DNA of 64,000 bases from Streptomyces sp. NBC_00704 (GTDB taxonomy: Bacteria > Actinomycetota > Actinomycetes > Streptomycetales > Streptomycetaceae): contig NZ_CP109000.1 in the NCBI RefSeq assembly GCF_036226605.1, forward strand, positions 3,220,501 through 3,284,500. Direction: 5' to 3'. The notes under the pieces were generated by a model that had not been told where the DNA came from, did no database searches, and saw nothing but the letters and a program-made list of their open reading frames with translations. The position numbers and the translations under genes were made by a program. Position 1 is the stretch's first letter. Every line of letters starts with the position of its first letter. This document shows positions 9,201 to 17,186 of this stretch, one piece after another.

Positions 9201-9927
9201 ATCCGCCGAGCTGCTCGAAGACGTCGCGGCGGATCAGCATGCCGGCGGTGGAGACGGACAGCACGGAGCGGACGTGGTCGTGCTGGCCCTGGTCCTGTTC
9301 GCGGCGGTCCAGGCCGGTCCAGCGGCGGCCCGAGTGCGCGATGGTGACGCCGACCTCGAGGAGCTGGCGGCGGTCGTACCAGCCGCGGAGCTTGGGGCCG
9401 ACGACGGCGACGTCGTCACGGCCGAGTTCGAGCTCGTTGTCGACGACGCGCAGCAGTTCGGCGAGTGCGTCCGGTTCGGGGGCGCTGTCGTCGTGGAGCA
9501 GCCACAGCCATTGGACGGGTTCGCCGTGCGGGAGTTCGGGGAGGTCGTAGGCGTCGTCGCGCCAGGTGCGCGTGACGGGGTCCCAGCCGCTGGGGCGCTT
9601 GAGGTAGGGCAGTTCCTCGGGGGTGAGGACGGGGGCCGTGCGGTTGGCCTCCTCGACGGCCTGGCCGAAGCCGGTGCGGCGGGCGAGGTGCAGCACCCGG
9701 TCGTCGCCGAGGGCCTCGGCGACCAGCCGCGCGGAGTCGTCCGAGCTGCCGGTGTCGGCGGCCATCACGGACTGGACGGGGCGCTCCTGGCCGAGCAGCC
9801 CGGCGAGCGCGTCGGGCAGCCAGCGGGCACCGTCGTGGGAGACGATCACCGCGGTCACGACATGACGCGGGAACTCAGGTGTGGCAGCGCCGTCTTGGTG
9901 GGCTGCCGTGTGGCTGTGCACGGACAT
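6202..9927 (-). CDS. Large membrane glycosyltransferase, GT2 domain plus polytopic C-terminal half
   Basis: 1241 residues. The N-terminal ~300 are a family 2 glycosyltransferase (VVTAVIVSHDGARWLPDALA; acidic LLHDDSAPEPDAL; QLGGFDRRLPLMRDDVDLCW). About ten hydrophobic helices follow between roughly 440 and 850, then a probably extracytoplasmic stretch, one more helix (LWAQGLLALVLVVLALPG, about 1075-1095), and a Tyr/Gln/Gly-rich tail over the last ~90 residues. It resembles actinobacterial polymer-extending transferases that use polyprenyl-linked sugars; donor and acceptor are not deducible. The ATG at 9927 lacks a strong SD. It is coupled to DUF5719 downstream and precedes whiB. Confidence 0.85.
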   Translation of the reverse strand: MSVHSHTAAHQDGAATPEFPRHVVTAVIVSHDGARWLPDALAGLLGQERPVQSVMAADTGSSDDSARLVAEALGDDRVLHLARRTGFGQAVEEANRTAPVLTPEELPYLKRPSGWDPVTRTWRDDAYDLPELPHGEPVQWLWLLHDDSAPEPDALAELLRVVDNELELGRDDVAVVGPKLRGWYDRRQLLEVGVTIAHSGRRWTGLDRREQDQGQHDHVRSVLSVSTAGMLIRRDVFEQLGGFDRRLPLMRDDVDLCWRAQAAGHRVLIAPEAVVRHAEAASRERRAVDCAGRTAASPHKVDKAGAVYTLLVNSRTALLPWILVRLVLGTLVRTLANLVGKVPGQALDEIRGLLSTLLRPERIIAGRRRRGKPTIDKDELRALFPPPGATVRATVEQAVGDYFGSSDPDAVSGAGRHGGAVESGPGGDDAEFLEIEQFARLKRIARKPGPVLFLVLLLVSLVACRGLLGGGALAGGALLPAPADASDLWSRYIDAWHPVGVGGTPAAPPYLAVIATLATLLLGSTGVALTLLLVCSVPLAGFTAYFASRPLVESRLLRAWAAVVYAFLPAATGALAGGRVGTAVLAVLLPLIARAGVAASGLAHRSGARGSWRATWAYTLLLTITTAFTPIVWPIALVLGLAVLAVRRRDLTAYGPRFLAQLGTPLLILAPWSLSLLPFGFFTQAGLDYGPSAATALDLLGASPGGPGTVDGLMLIGVVLAALAALLRTERHFGVWAAWAVALVGLVFAVLSNSSTWAGPATLVYGIALLAAAVIGADGARTRVAEQSFGWRQPVAALIAFASAAGPLLVAAGWMIGGADGPLERRDPVQVPAFVAEEAGDRDQARTLVLDSDAAHVGYMLVRGSGARLGDAELTAADGENEQLDKVVANLVAGSGADQADQLGKFAVGYVLVHKGAPREATRVLDATPGLKRLSQQDGSALWRVDQEVSRAAVVADSGKGAATPVAAGPVDIHTTVPDGSGNRVLRLADAAADGWTATLDGKALTPTTVDGWAQGFELPASGGRLDVTYEDPFTHTAWLWAQGLLALVLVVLALPGRRRDVDDDLPEEEPIPAQAVDGEGRRARRLRAQAEAEAEAESGPDADAEPREPGSPDEFPAVGQEQPPAPVPQQQPYGEWADQSTYAGAEYGGYPGEQYQGGQYEGAQQYQQGGYDQQAYDPYQAGQYDPYAYDGQAQQTPYDQTYQQQGYDPSGYGQGGYDPAYDPDRHPRGADDERPDGSRQ

Positions 9928-10169
9928 CGAGGTACGGGCCCCGGTTCGCTGGACTGCGGTGGACGCCTGCGCCGTGTGGGGGCGGAGGAGCGTCTCGGAC
10001 GAGCGCCCACACTATCGGCTGGGCAGCACGACGGCCCGCCGCCTGTGGACAAGCCACCTGCGACGGGCCGTTCGGACCCTCGCACCCGAAGGTGCGTCGG
10101 CGTTCCCCGGTATCGGGGCGCGGCGCCGCCGTGACGCGGGTCGCCGCGTCCGTGCGGTGGGGGCGGTGC

Positions 10170-10439
10170 TCAGACCGCCGCCTTCTTCAGCCTGCGGCGT
10201 TCCCGCTCCGACAGGCCGCCCCAGATGCCGAATCTCTCGTCGTTGGAGAGGGCGTACTCCAGGCATTCGGAGCGGACCTCGCAGGCGAGGCAGACCTTCT
10301 TGGCCTCGCGGGTGGAGCCGCCCTTCTCGGGGAAGAAGGACTCGGGATCGGTCTGGGCGCACAGTGCGCGCTCCTGCCAGCCGAGTTCCTCGTCCGCGTC
10401 GTCGACGTCGACCAGCAGTTGCTGCACCAGCTCGGTCAT
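10170..10439 (-). CDS. whiB: WhiB, [4Fe-4S] sporulation regulator
   Basis: 89-residue Wbl protein. The cluster-binding cysteines are Cys27, Cys50, Cys53 and Cys59 (C-x22-C-x2-C-x5-C), followed by GIWGG (71-75) and the basic tail ERRRLKKAAV. The sequence MTELVQQLLVD with PEKGGSTREAKKVCLACEVR matches WhiB itself rather than a generic paralogue. Established knowledge: WhiB acts with WhiA, co-activating genes needed to stop aerial growth and start sporulation septation. It is monocistronic with its own promoter (see 10514-10543). Confidence 0.93.
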   Translation of the reverse strand: MTELVQQLLVDVDDADEELGWQERALCAQTDPESFFPEKGGSTREAKKVCLACEVRSECLEYALSNDERFGIWGGLSERERRRLKKAAV

Positions 10440-11172
10440 GTGCGCCCCTCGCTCTGTCTTTCGCGTCCCCGTGACGTGGCCGTTACCGATTCCGGCTGAA
10501 CGACACGAGTGAAATTACAAGTGTGCTGCTCCGGGCGAGTCAAGCCGAGATCTGCTATTGGGCCCCTTATTCACTCTGCGGAACCAAGGCCATGCAGTAA
10601 GTGTTCAAATCGCCATAAACCTTGACAAGCAGATGTGGCCCCGGAGGGCTACCTCTCCGCACAGGGCCTGTACGGGGAGAGACGCCCGGAGGTTCGATCC
10701 CGTTGCGACACGCGCGCGGAAGCGAACCGGATCACAGTCGGATCACGGGATCGCAGCGAGGCTCGCGCGCCCGGCATGTGCGCCATGTGTCCCGGTCACC
10801 CCATGCACAAACCTTTCACCTCGCAGATGAACCGAATGAGGTGAACCCTGTCCCACATACCGGGTGCCCAGTTGACAGTGCGGGTGTGAACCGGTGTCCT
10901 TGTGGGCATGCTCGCGAACTTGGCACTCACCTCGACCGGCTCCGCCGGGTCCCACGGTGCTGCCCTCGTCCGCTGTAGCTGTTGTCGTCGTTCCGGCTGT
11001 TGAGCCCATCGCGCTCCGGCTGTACCCGTTGAGTCCACCGCGACTCGGCTGCTGTCTCCCTCCGGCCCACACCAGGGCACTCCTGTCCCGCCCGTGATCC
11101 GGGCGGACGGTCCGCGACACCCAGCAAGCCCCCCACCACTGCCGCCTCTTCCGCCGAGGGACCACCGCATCC
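10440..11172. other. whiB / cysteine dioxygenase intergenic region
   Basis: About 730 bp with no convincing gene and locally lower GC. It holds the whiB promoter at 10514-10543 and an inverted repeat TTCACCTC-N15-GAGGTGAA at 10815-10845. TTGACA also occurs at 10622 and 10872 on the plus strand, but without a -10 at normal spacing. Confidence 0.6.
10514..10543 (-). promoter_or_regulatory. SigHrdB-type promoter of whiB
   Basis: On the minus strand TTGACT (10543-10538) is separated by 18 nt from TGTAAT (10519-10514), close to the housekeeping consensus. The predicted start is near 10507, giving a leader of about 68 nt before whiB. This is among the best -35/-10 pairs in the window. Confidence 0.7.
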
Positions 11173-11754
11173 ATGAACAGCGACAGCGACCTCCAGATCG
11201 CCGGCGACATCCTCGAAGTCCCCCACCTCCTGCGGGCCCCGCGCGAGCACCCGGCCACCGTGGCCGAGTTCGTGGGCCTGGCCCGCTCCGTCGCCGCCGA
11301 CCGCGCCCAGTGGGAACACCTGGTCCGCTACGACGCGACGTCCCGCTGGTACCACCTGCTGCGCACCGGCCCCGGCTACGAGGTGTGGCTGCTGTCCTGG
11401 GTGCCCGGCCAGGGCAGCGGGCTGCACGACCACGGCGGCTCCTCCGGCGTGTTCACGGTGCTGGAGGGCCGGCTGACCGAGCGCACCGCGGGCGGCGAGC
11501 GGGTGCTCGGGCCGGCGGCGGCGGGAGCGTCCCGGCCGGAGCGGGGCCAGGAGTCGGAGAGGGTGTTCGCGCCGGGGTACGTGCACGAGGTGGTCAACGA
11601 CACGCTGGAGCCGGCGGTGAGCCTGCACGTCTACTTCCCCGGGCTGACGGAGATGCCGATGCACCCGCGCGCGGACGTGCGCGCGGGGGGCGCGACCACG
11701 ATGGCGTGCGCGGCCCCCGGCCCGCACGGCGCCGCGACCGCCGTCCACGCCTAG
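11173..11754 (+). CDS. Cysteine dioxygenase family protein
   Basis: 193-residue cupin thiol dioxygenase. The iron ligands appear as GLHDHGGSSGVFTVLEG (His85, His87) and YVHEVVND (His138), followed by SLHVYFPG. Cysteine dioxygenases oxidise L-cysteine to cysteine sulfinate with O2 in the cytoplasm. The length fits the bacterial family. The insert around 113-130 (PAAAGASRPERGQESER) is low-complexity. It precedes the F420 genes by 183 bp on the same strand, probably as a separate unit. A related thiol could also be the substrate. Confidence 0.85.
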   Translation: MNSDSDLQIAGDILEVPHLLRAPREHPATVAEFVGLARSVAADRAQWEHLVRYDATSRWYHLLRTGPGYEVWLLSWVPGQGSGLHDHGGSSGVFTVLEGRLTERTAGGERVLGPAAAGASRPERGQESERVFAPGYVHEVVNDTLEPAVSLHVYFPGLTEMPMHPRADVRAGGATTMACAAPGPHGAATAVHA

Positions 11755-11937
11755 CCGTCCATACCCAGCGGCCCCCGCGCAGCCGCCCGCGCCCGGCCGT
11801 CCGCGGGCCGGTGCGCAAGCTGGTGCGCGGGTCGGCGGGACGCCGTCCACTCCTTCGGGTGGGCGGGGTGTCCGCAGGCGCGCGGTTGTCCACAACCGCC
11901 CGTCGCTCTGTCGGCGCCGCCTGCGAGACTTGCCCTC

Positions 11938-12897
11938 ATGCGCATTGTGGTTCTGGCAGGCGGCATCGGCGGTGCCCGGTTCCTGCGCGGTCTGAAGCAG
12001 GCCGTGCCGGACGCCGACATCACGGTCATCGGCAACACCGGCGACGACATCCATCTCTTCGGGCTGAAGGTCTGCCCGGACCTCGACACGGTGATGTACA
12101 CGCTCGGCGGCGGCATCAACGAGGAACAGGGCTGGGGCCGGGCGGACGAGACCTTCCACCTGAAGGAGGAGCTCGCCGCGTACGGCGCGGGGCCCGGCTG
12201 GTTCGGTCTCGGCGACCGGGACTTCGCCACGCACATCGTGCGGACGCAGATGATCGGCGCCGGTTATCCGCTGAGCGCGGTGACCGAGGCGCTGTGCGAC
12301 CGGTGGAAGCCGGGCGTGCGGCTGATCCCCATGACGGACGACCGGGTCGAGACGCATGTGGCCGTCGACGTCGACGGCGAGCGCAGGGCCGTGCATTTCC
12401 AGGAGTACTGGGTGCGGTTGCGGGCGTCGGTGCCGGCGGAGGCGGTCGTGCCCGTCGGCGCGGAGCAGGCGAAGCCCGCGCCGGGCGTGCTGGAGGCGAT
12501 CGCGGAGGCGGACGTCGTGCTCTTCCCGCCGTCCAATCCGGTGGTCTCCGTCGGCACGATCCTCGCGGTGCCCGGCATCCGTGAGGCGATCGCCGAGGCC
12601 GGGGTGCCCGTGGTGGGCCTGTCCCCCATCGTCGGGGACGCGCCGGTGCGCGGCATGGCCGACAAGGTGCTCGCGGCCGTCGGCGTGGAGTCGACGGCCG
12701 CGGCGGTGGCCGAGCACTACGGCTCGGGCCTGCTCGACGGCTGGCTCGTCGACACCGTGGACGCGGCCCTCGTGGAGCGGGTGGAGGCTGCCGGGATCCG
12801 CTGCCGCGCCGTCCCGCTGATGATGAGCGACCTCGACGCGACCACGCGGATGGCCCGCGAGGCGCTGCGGCTCGCGGAGGAGGTGCGGGGCGCGTGA
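11938..12897 (+). CDS. cofD: 2-phospho-L-lactate transferase (F420 biosynthesis)
   Basis: CofD/FbiA, 319 residues. It joins the activated phospholactate/phosphoenolpyruvate moiety to the deazaflavin Fo, giving F420-0 or dehydro-F420-0. The N-terminal [19 protein letters not shown] and the loop [20 protein letters not shown] (about 31-50) are family signatures; FPPSNPVVS and [19 protein letters not shown] follow. It overlaps cofE by GTGA at 12894-12897, so the two are coupled. GAGACT seven nt before the ATG could be a -10 of a leaderless transcript, but this is weak. Confidence 0.93.
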   Translation: MRIVVLAGGIGGARFLRGLKQAVPDADITVIGNTGDDIHLFGLKVCPDLDTVMYTLGGGINEEQGWGRADETFHLKEELAAYGAGPGWFGLGDRDFATHIVRTQMIGAGYPLSAVTEALCDRWKPGVRLIPMTDDRVETHVAVDVDGERRAVHFQEYWVRLRASVPAEAVVPVGAEQAKPAPGVLEAIAEADVVLFPPSNPVVSVGTILAVPGIREAIAEAGVPVVGLSPIVGDAPVRGMADKVLAAVGVESTAAAVAEHYGSGLLDGWLVDTVDAALVERVEAAGIRCRAVPLMMSDLDATTRMAREALRLAEEVRGA

Positions 12898-14204
12898 GCG
12901 GGTCCGCGGAGACCGGTTACCGGGTCTGGGCCGTGGCCGGGCTGCCCGAGGTGCGGTCCGGGGACGACCTCGCCAAGCTGATCGCCGTCGCCGAGCCGGG
13001 GCTCGCCGACGGGGACGTCCTGCTGGTCACGTCGAAGATCGTGTCCAAGGCGGAGGGGCGGATCGTCCGGGCGGACGACCGGGAGGCCGCGATCGACGCG
13101 GAGACGGTCCGGGTGGTGGCCCGCCGCGGGACCCTGCGGATCGTCGAGAACCGGCAGGGGCTGGTCATGGCCGCGGCCGGTGTCGACGCCTCCAACACCC
13201 CCGCGGGGACGGTGCTGTTGCTGCCCGAGGACCCGGACGCCTCGGCGCGGGCCCTGCGCGAGGGGCTGCGGGACGCGCTCGGCGTCGACGTCGGGGTCGT
13301 CGTCACCGACACCTTCGGACGGCCCTGGCGGGCCGGGCTCACCGACGTGGCGATCGGCGCCGCCGGGGTGCGGGTGCTGGACGACCTGCGCGGGCAGACG
13401 GACGCGCACGGCAACGCGCTGAGCGCGACGGTCGTCGCCACGGCGGACGAGCTGGCCGCCGTCGGCGACCTGGTGAAGGGCAAGTCCGCGGGACTTCCGG
13501 TGGCCGTGGTGCGGGGCCTCGCGCACGTGGTCGCGTCCGACGCCGAAGAGGGCGCCCGGGCGCTGGTCCGCGAAGCCCACGACGACATGTTCCGGCTCGG
13601 GACCTCGGAGGCGGTACGGCTGGCCGTCACCCAGCGGCGGACCGTGCGGTCCTTCACCGACCAGCCGGTCGACCCCGGCGCCGTGCGGCGGGCGGTGGCC
13701 GCGGCCGTCACCGCGCCCGCGCCGCACCACACCACACCGTGGCGGTTCGTCCTGCTGGAGTCGCCGGACGCCCGGCTGCGGCTGCTGGACGCCATGCGGG
13801 ACGCGTGGATCGCGGACCTGCGGCGGGACGGGAAGTCCGAGGAGTCCATCGCCAAGCGGGTCCGGCGCGGGGACGTGCTGCGCAACGCGCCGTACCTCGT
13901 GGTGCCCTGTCTGGTGGCGGACGGGTCGCACACCTACGGCGACGCACGGCGCGACGCGGCCGAGCGGGAGATGTTCGTGGTCGCGGCCGGGGCCGGCGTG
14001 CAGAACTTCCTGGTGGCGCTGGCCGGCGAGCGGCTGGGCTCCGCGTGGGTGTCGTCGACGATGTTCTGCCGGGACGTCGTCCGGGAGGTGCTCGCGCTGC
14101 CGGACGGGTGGGATCCGATGGGAGCGGTGGCGGTCGGACACGCGGCGGAGGAACCGCGCACCCGTCCCGAGCGGGAGGTGGGCGACTTCATCGTGGTGCG
14201 GTGA
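12894..14204 (+). CDS. cofE: F420-0:gamma-glutamyl ligase with nitroreductase-fold domain
   Basis: FbiB-type bifunctional protein of 436 residues. The first ~240 are the CofE ligase ([47 protein letters not shown]), which adds the glutamate tail of F420. From ~243 comes a flavin-dependent nitroreductase-like domain ([31 protein letters not shown]), which in mycobacterial FbiB reduces dehydro-F420. The GTG start lies inside the cofD stop (GTGA). Together cofD-cofE finish F420 from Fo; the Fo synthase is not in this window. Confidence 0.93.
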   Translation: MSGSAETGYRVWAVAGLPEVRSGDDLAKLIAVAEPGLADGDVLLVTSKIVSKAEGRIVRADDREAAIDAETVRVVARRGTLRIVENRQGLVMAAAGVDASNTPAGTVLLLPEDPDASARALREGLRDALGVDVGVVVTDTFGRPWRAGLTDVAIGAAGVRVLDDLRGQTDAHGNALSATVVATADELAAVGDLVKGKSAGLPVAVVRGLAHVVASDAEEGARALVREAHDDMFRLGTSEAVRLAVTQRRTVRSFTDQPVDPGAVRRAVAAAVTAPAPHHTTPWRFVLLESPDARLRLLDAMRDAWIADLRRDGKSEESIAKRVRRGDVLRNAPYLVVPCLVADGSHTYGDARRDAAEREMFVVAAGAGVQNFLVALAGERLGSAWVSSTMFCRDVVREVLALPDGWDPMGAVAVGHAAEEPRTRPEREVGDFIVVR

Positions 14205-14648
14205 GGCCCACGGCGGCTGGGAGCGGTCGCCGGGTGATCCACGGGGGCCGGGAGCGGCAGCCGGGCTGTCCGGAGCGGTCGGGTGAGGTCAGGTGAGGTC
14301 ATCGGACGGTCCGGGACGGTCAGGTGAGGCTGCCGGACGGTTCGGGGCCGTCAGGAGAGGTCCTCCTCGGGCGGTCCGCGGCGTGCGGGAAGGCCGTCGG
14401 ACGGGCGGGCGACCGGGCAGGCCCGGCGGACGGTCAGGAGAGGTCGTCGGGCGGTTTGCGGCGTGCGGGAAGGCCGTCGGACGGGCGGGCGACGGGGCAG
14501 AGCCGTCGGACGATCCGGGACGGTCAGGAGAGGTCGTCGGAGGGTCCGGGGCGGTCCGGTGAGGTCGTCGGACGGTTCGGGGCGGGTGGGGGCGGTGGGG
14601 GGCCTACTCTCGTAGCAGCCCTTTTTCGCAGGAGCCGGGACATTCATC
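14205..14648 (+). repeat. Imperfect tandem repeats between cofE and the glycosylase gene
   Basis: This 444-bp gap is built from drifting copies of a GGTCAGGAGAGGTCGTCGG-like unit. A 33-bp block beginning GCGTGCGGGAAGGCCGTCGG is exactly repeated at 14381-14413 and 14461-14493 (80-bp period). No gene or clear promoter is visible apart from the weak ribosome site before 14649. Confidence 0.7.
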
Positions 14649-15674
14649 GTGGCAGGACGCTTCTCCCCCAGGCCCACGCGCACGACCGTGCGCGGCGGCC
14701 ATGCCGGCGTGCCCGTGGGGGTGCCGCGCCAGCCGTCGGCGCCCGGGCGGGTGCGCGACTGGACGCCGGACGGGCCGCTCGACCTCGGTCTGGTGCTCGG
14801 ACCGCTGCGCCGGGGCCCGGCGGATCCGACGTTCCGGGCCACTCCGGACGGGTCCGTGTGGCGGGCCAGTCTCACTCCCGCCGGGCCGGGGACGCTGCGG
14901 GTCGCCGCCCGCGACGGCGCGGTGCGCGGTGAGGCGTGGGGGCCCGGTGCAGAGTGGCTGCTGGAGCAGTTGCCCGAGATGCTCGGGGCCGCGGACACGC
15001 CGGAGGCGTTCGAGCCGCGGCACCGGGTCGTGGCGATCGCCCGGCACCGGCGGCCCGGACTGCGGCTGACGCGGACCGGGCTGGTGCTGGAGTCGCTGAT
15101 CCCCTCGGTGCTGGAGCAGAAGGTCACCACCGACGAGGCGTACCGGGCCTGGCGGCTGCTGGTCCGCAAGTTCGGGGAGCCTGCCCCCGGGCCCGCGGCG
15201 GGCGGCCGGCTGTGGGTGATGCCGGCCCCGCGGACCTGGGCGCTGATCCCGTCGTGGGAGTGGCACCGGGCGGGGGTCGACGACAAGCGGGCCTCGACGA
15301 TCCTGCGGGCGGTGCGCGTCGCGGGGCGGCTGGAGGAGACGATGCGGATGTCTCCGGCCGAGGCGCGGGCGCGGCTGGAGGTCCTGCCGGGGATCGGCCC
15401 GTGGACGTCGGCGGAGACCGTGCAGCGCAGTCATGGCGCGGCGGACGCCGTCACCGTGGGCGATCTGCATCTGCCGGGCATCGTGGGGTGGGCGCTGGCC
15501 CGGGACCGGGACGCCGACGACGCGCTGATGCTGGAGTTGCTGGAGCCGTACGCGGGGCGGGAGCCGGGGCAGGAGGGCCAGCGGCATCGGGCGGCCCGGC
15601 TGATCCTGCTCAGCGGGCAGGCCCCGTCCCGGCGGGTGCCGAAGATGCCCCGGTGGGACATCGGGCAGCTGTGA
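14649..15674 (+). CDS. AlkA-like DNA-3-methyladenine glycosylase (HhH-GPD)
   Basis: 341 residues, GTG start. The C-terminal half carries the helix-hairpin-helix LEVLPGIGPWTSAETVQRSH (243-262) and the downstream catalytic aspartate in VTVGDLHLP (Asp272), as in AlkA base-excision glycosylases that remove alkylated bases. LESLIPSVLEQKVTTDEAYRAW (149-170) matches the helical core of the family. The N-terminal 60 residues are basic and less conserved. It stands alone, flanked by repeat DNA on both sides. Confidence 0.85.
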   Translation: MAGRFSPRPTRTTVRGGHAGVPVGVPRQPSAPGRVRDWTPDGPLDLGLVLGPLRRGPADPTFRATPDGSVWRASLTPAGPGTLRVAARDGAVRGEAWGPGAEWLLEQLPEMLGAADTPEAFEPRHRVVAIARHRRPGLRLTRTGLVLESLIPSVLEQKVTTDEAYRAWRLLVRKFGEPAPGPAAGGRLWVMPAPRTWALIPSWEWHRAGVDDKRASTILRAVRVAGRLEETMRMSPAEARARLEVLPGIGPWTSAETVQRSHGAADAVTVGDLHLPGIVGWALARDRDADDALMLELLEPYAGREPGQEGQRHRAARLILLSGQAPSRRVPKMPRWDIGQL

Positions 15675-15829
15675 GGGCCCGCCGGGCGGCGACGCGTTCG
15701 CGGACGACGCGTTCCTCACCGGGGCGCTTGCGCTGAAGCCGGGAGGGGGCATCGCTGCCCTGTCACCGCCCCCAGCCCCCGGCCCCCGCCCCGCCAGACC
15801 CCGCACCCGGACTCGCACCCGCACCCACA

Positions 15830-15859
15830 CCCGGACCCGGACCCGGACCCGGACCCGGA
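15830..15859. repeat. CCCGGA hexamer repeat
   Basis: Five perfect copies of CCCGGA in the convergent gap between the glycosylase and the pyrophosphorylase, preceded by related ACCCGCACCC-type sequence. A simple repeat in non-coding DNA. Confidence 0.85.
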
Positions 15860-15872
15860 AGGAGCGTCGGCC

Positions 15873-16955
15873 CTACTGGTCCGACGAGAAGCGGACCGCG
15901 CCGGCCGGGATTCTCGCGTCGCACCACACCCGGGCGCCCTCGCGGAGTTCGTTGTCCGCGCCGACGACCGCGCCGTCGCCGATGACCGTGCCGGTGAGGA
16001 CGGAGCGTTCGCCGACGCGGGCTCGTGCGCCGATGAGCGAGTCGGTGATGACGGCGCCGGGTTCGATGACCGCGCCCGGCAGGATCGTCGAGCCGAAGAC
16101 CCGCGCGCCCTCCGCCACGAACGCCCCCTCGCCCACCACCGTGCCGCCGGTCAGCTTCGCGTCGGGGGCGACCCGTGCCGTCGGCAGGATCAGGCGGTCG
16201 CCGCAGCGGCCGGGGACCGCGGGGGACGGGGCCCGGCCGAGGACCAGGTCCGCCGAGCCGCGGACGAACGCGGCCGGGGTGCCCAGGTCCAGCCAGTACG
16301 TCGAGTCGACCATGCCCTGGAGGTGCGCTCCGGCCGAGAGCAGGCCGGGGAAGGTCTCGCGCTCCACCGACACCGGGCGGCCCTGCGGGATCGTGTCGAT
16401 GACCGAGCGGCGGAAGACGTACGCGCCCGCGTTGATCTGGTCGGTGACGATCTCCTCGGGCGTCTGCGGCTTCTCCAGGAACGCCAGGACCCTGCCCGTC
16501 CCGTCCGTGGGGACCAGGCCGTAGGCGCGCGGGTCCGTCACCTGGGTGAGATGCAGGGAGACGTCCGCCCCCGACGTCTCGTGGGTGGCCACCAGACGGT
16601 TGATGTCCAGGCCGGTGAGGATGTCGCCGTTGAAGACGAGGACCGGATCGTCCGGCGCCGAGGTGAGACGGGACGCCACGTTGCGGATGGCGCCGCCCGT
16701 GCCGAGGGGCTCGTCCTCGGTCACGTACTCGATGTGCAGGCCCAGGGCCGAGCCGTCGCCGAAGTGCGGCTCGAAGACCTCGGCCAGATAGCTCGTCGCC
16801 AGGACGATGTGGTCCACGCCCGCCGCGCGCGCCCGCGCCAGTTGGTGCGTGAGGAACGGCACCCCCGCCGCCCTGACCATCGGTTTGGGCGTGTGCACCG
16901 TGAGGGGGCGCAGCCTGGTGCCCTTCCCGCCGACCAGGAGGATCGCTTCAGTCAC
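15873..16955 (-). CDS. Mannose-1-phosphate guanylyltransferase-like NDP-sugar pyrophosphorylase
   Basis: 360 residues. The nucleotidyltransferase domain opens with ILLVGGKGTRLRPLTVHTPKPM (signature GxGTRLRPLT). Later motifs include VFNGDILTGLD (metal/product Asp) and FLEKPQTPEEIVTDQINAG. The C-terminal ~110 residues are a left-handed beta-helix of hexapeptide repeats (LTGGTVVGEGAFVAEGARVF). It most likely makes GDP-mannose from the mannose-1-P supplied by manB; glucose specificity cannot be excluded. The GTG at 16955 (TEAILLVGGKG) fits the conserved N-terminus; the ATG 42 nt upstream adds a non-conserved stretch. Confidence 0.83.
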   Translation of the reverse strand: MTEAILLVGGKGTRLRPLTVHTPKPMVRAAGVPFLTHQLARARAAGVDHIVLATSYLAEVFEPHFGDGSALGLHIEYVTEDEPLGTGGAIRNVASRLTSAPDDPVLVFNGDILTGLDINRLVATHETSGADVSLHLTQVTDPRAYGLVPTDGTGRVLAFLEKPQTPEEIVTDQINAGAYVFRRSVIDTIPQGRPVSVERETFPGLLSAGAHLQGMVDSTYWLDLGTPAAFVRGSADLVLGRAPSPAVPGRCGDRLILPTARVAPDAKLTGGTVVGEGAFVAEGARVFGSTILPGAVIEPGAVITDSLIGARARVGERSVLTGTVIGDGAVVGADNELREGARVWCDARIPAGAVRFSSDQ

Positions 16956-17186
16956 CTTGTCGTCTCTGCTTCCTGCCGGGACCGGCCGAACTGTCATTCG
17001 GCCGGCCAGTGTATGCAGACCCTTGTGTGGCGACTTCCAGGCCGGGGGCGTTCCGTCCCGGTCCCGGCGTGCTGTCCCCCCGACGGCCGCGCAAGGTGCC
17101 CCCGTCCGGATGCGCGGTCCGGCCGTTCGGCGCGCGGAAGCTCCGGGGCCCGCCCGGCCCCGGAGCTCCCGCGCCCGCCGTCCGGT

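Noticed and set aside
6163..10134. Plus-strand open frame of 1323 codons
   Set aside because: It is antisense to the glycosyltransferase and DUF5719 genes, has a low-complexity Gly/Ala/Val/Asp-rich translation, and shows no domain. High GC keeps this frame open by chance.
10622..10655. TTGACA on the plus strand as a promoter
   Set aside because: The only TA-starting hexamer downstream (TACCTC) is 22 nt away and lacks the final T; another TTGACA at 10872 also has no -10 at normal spacing.
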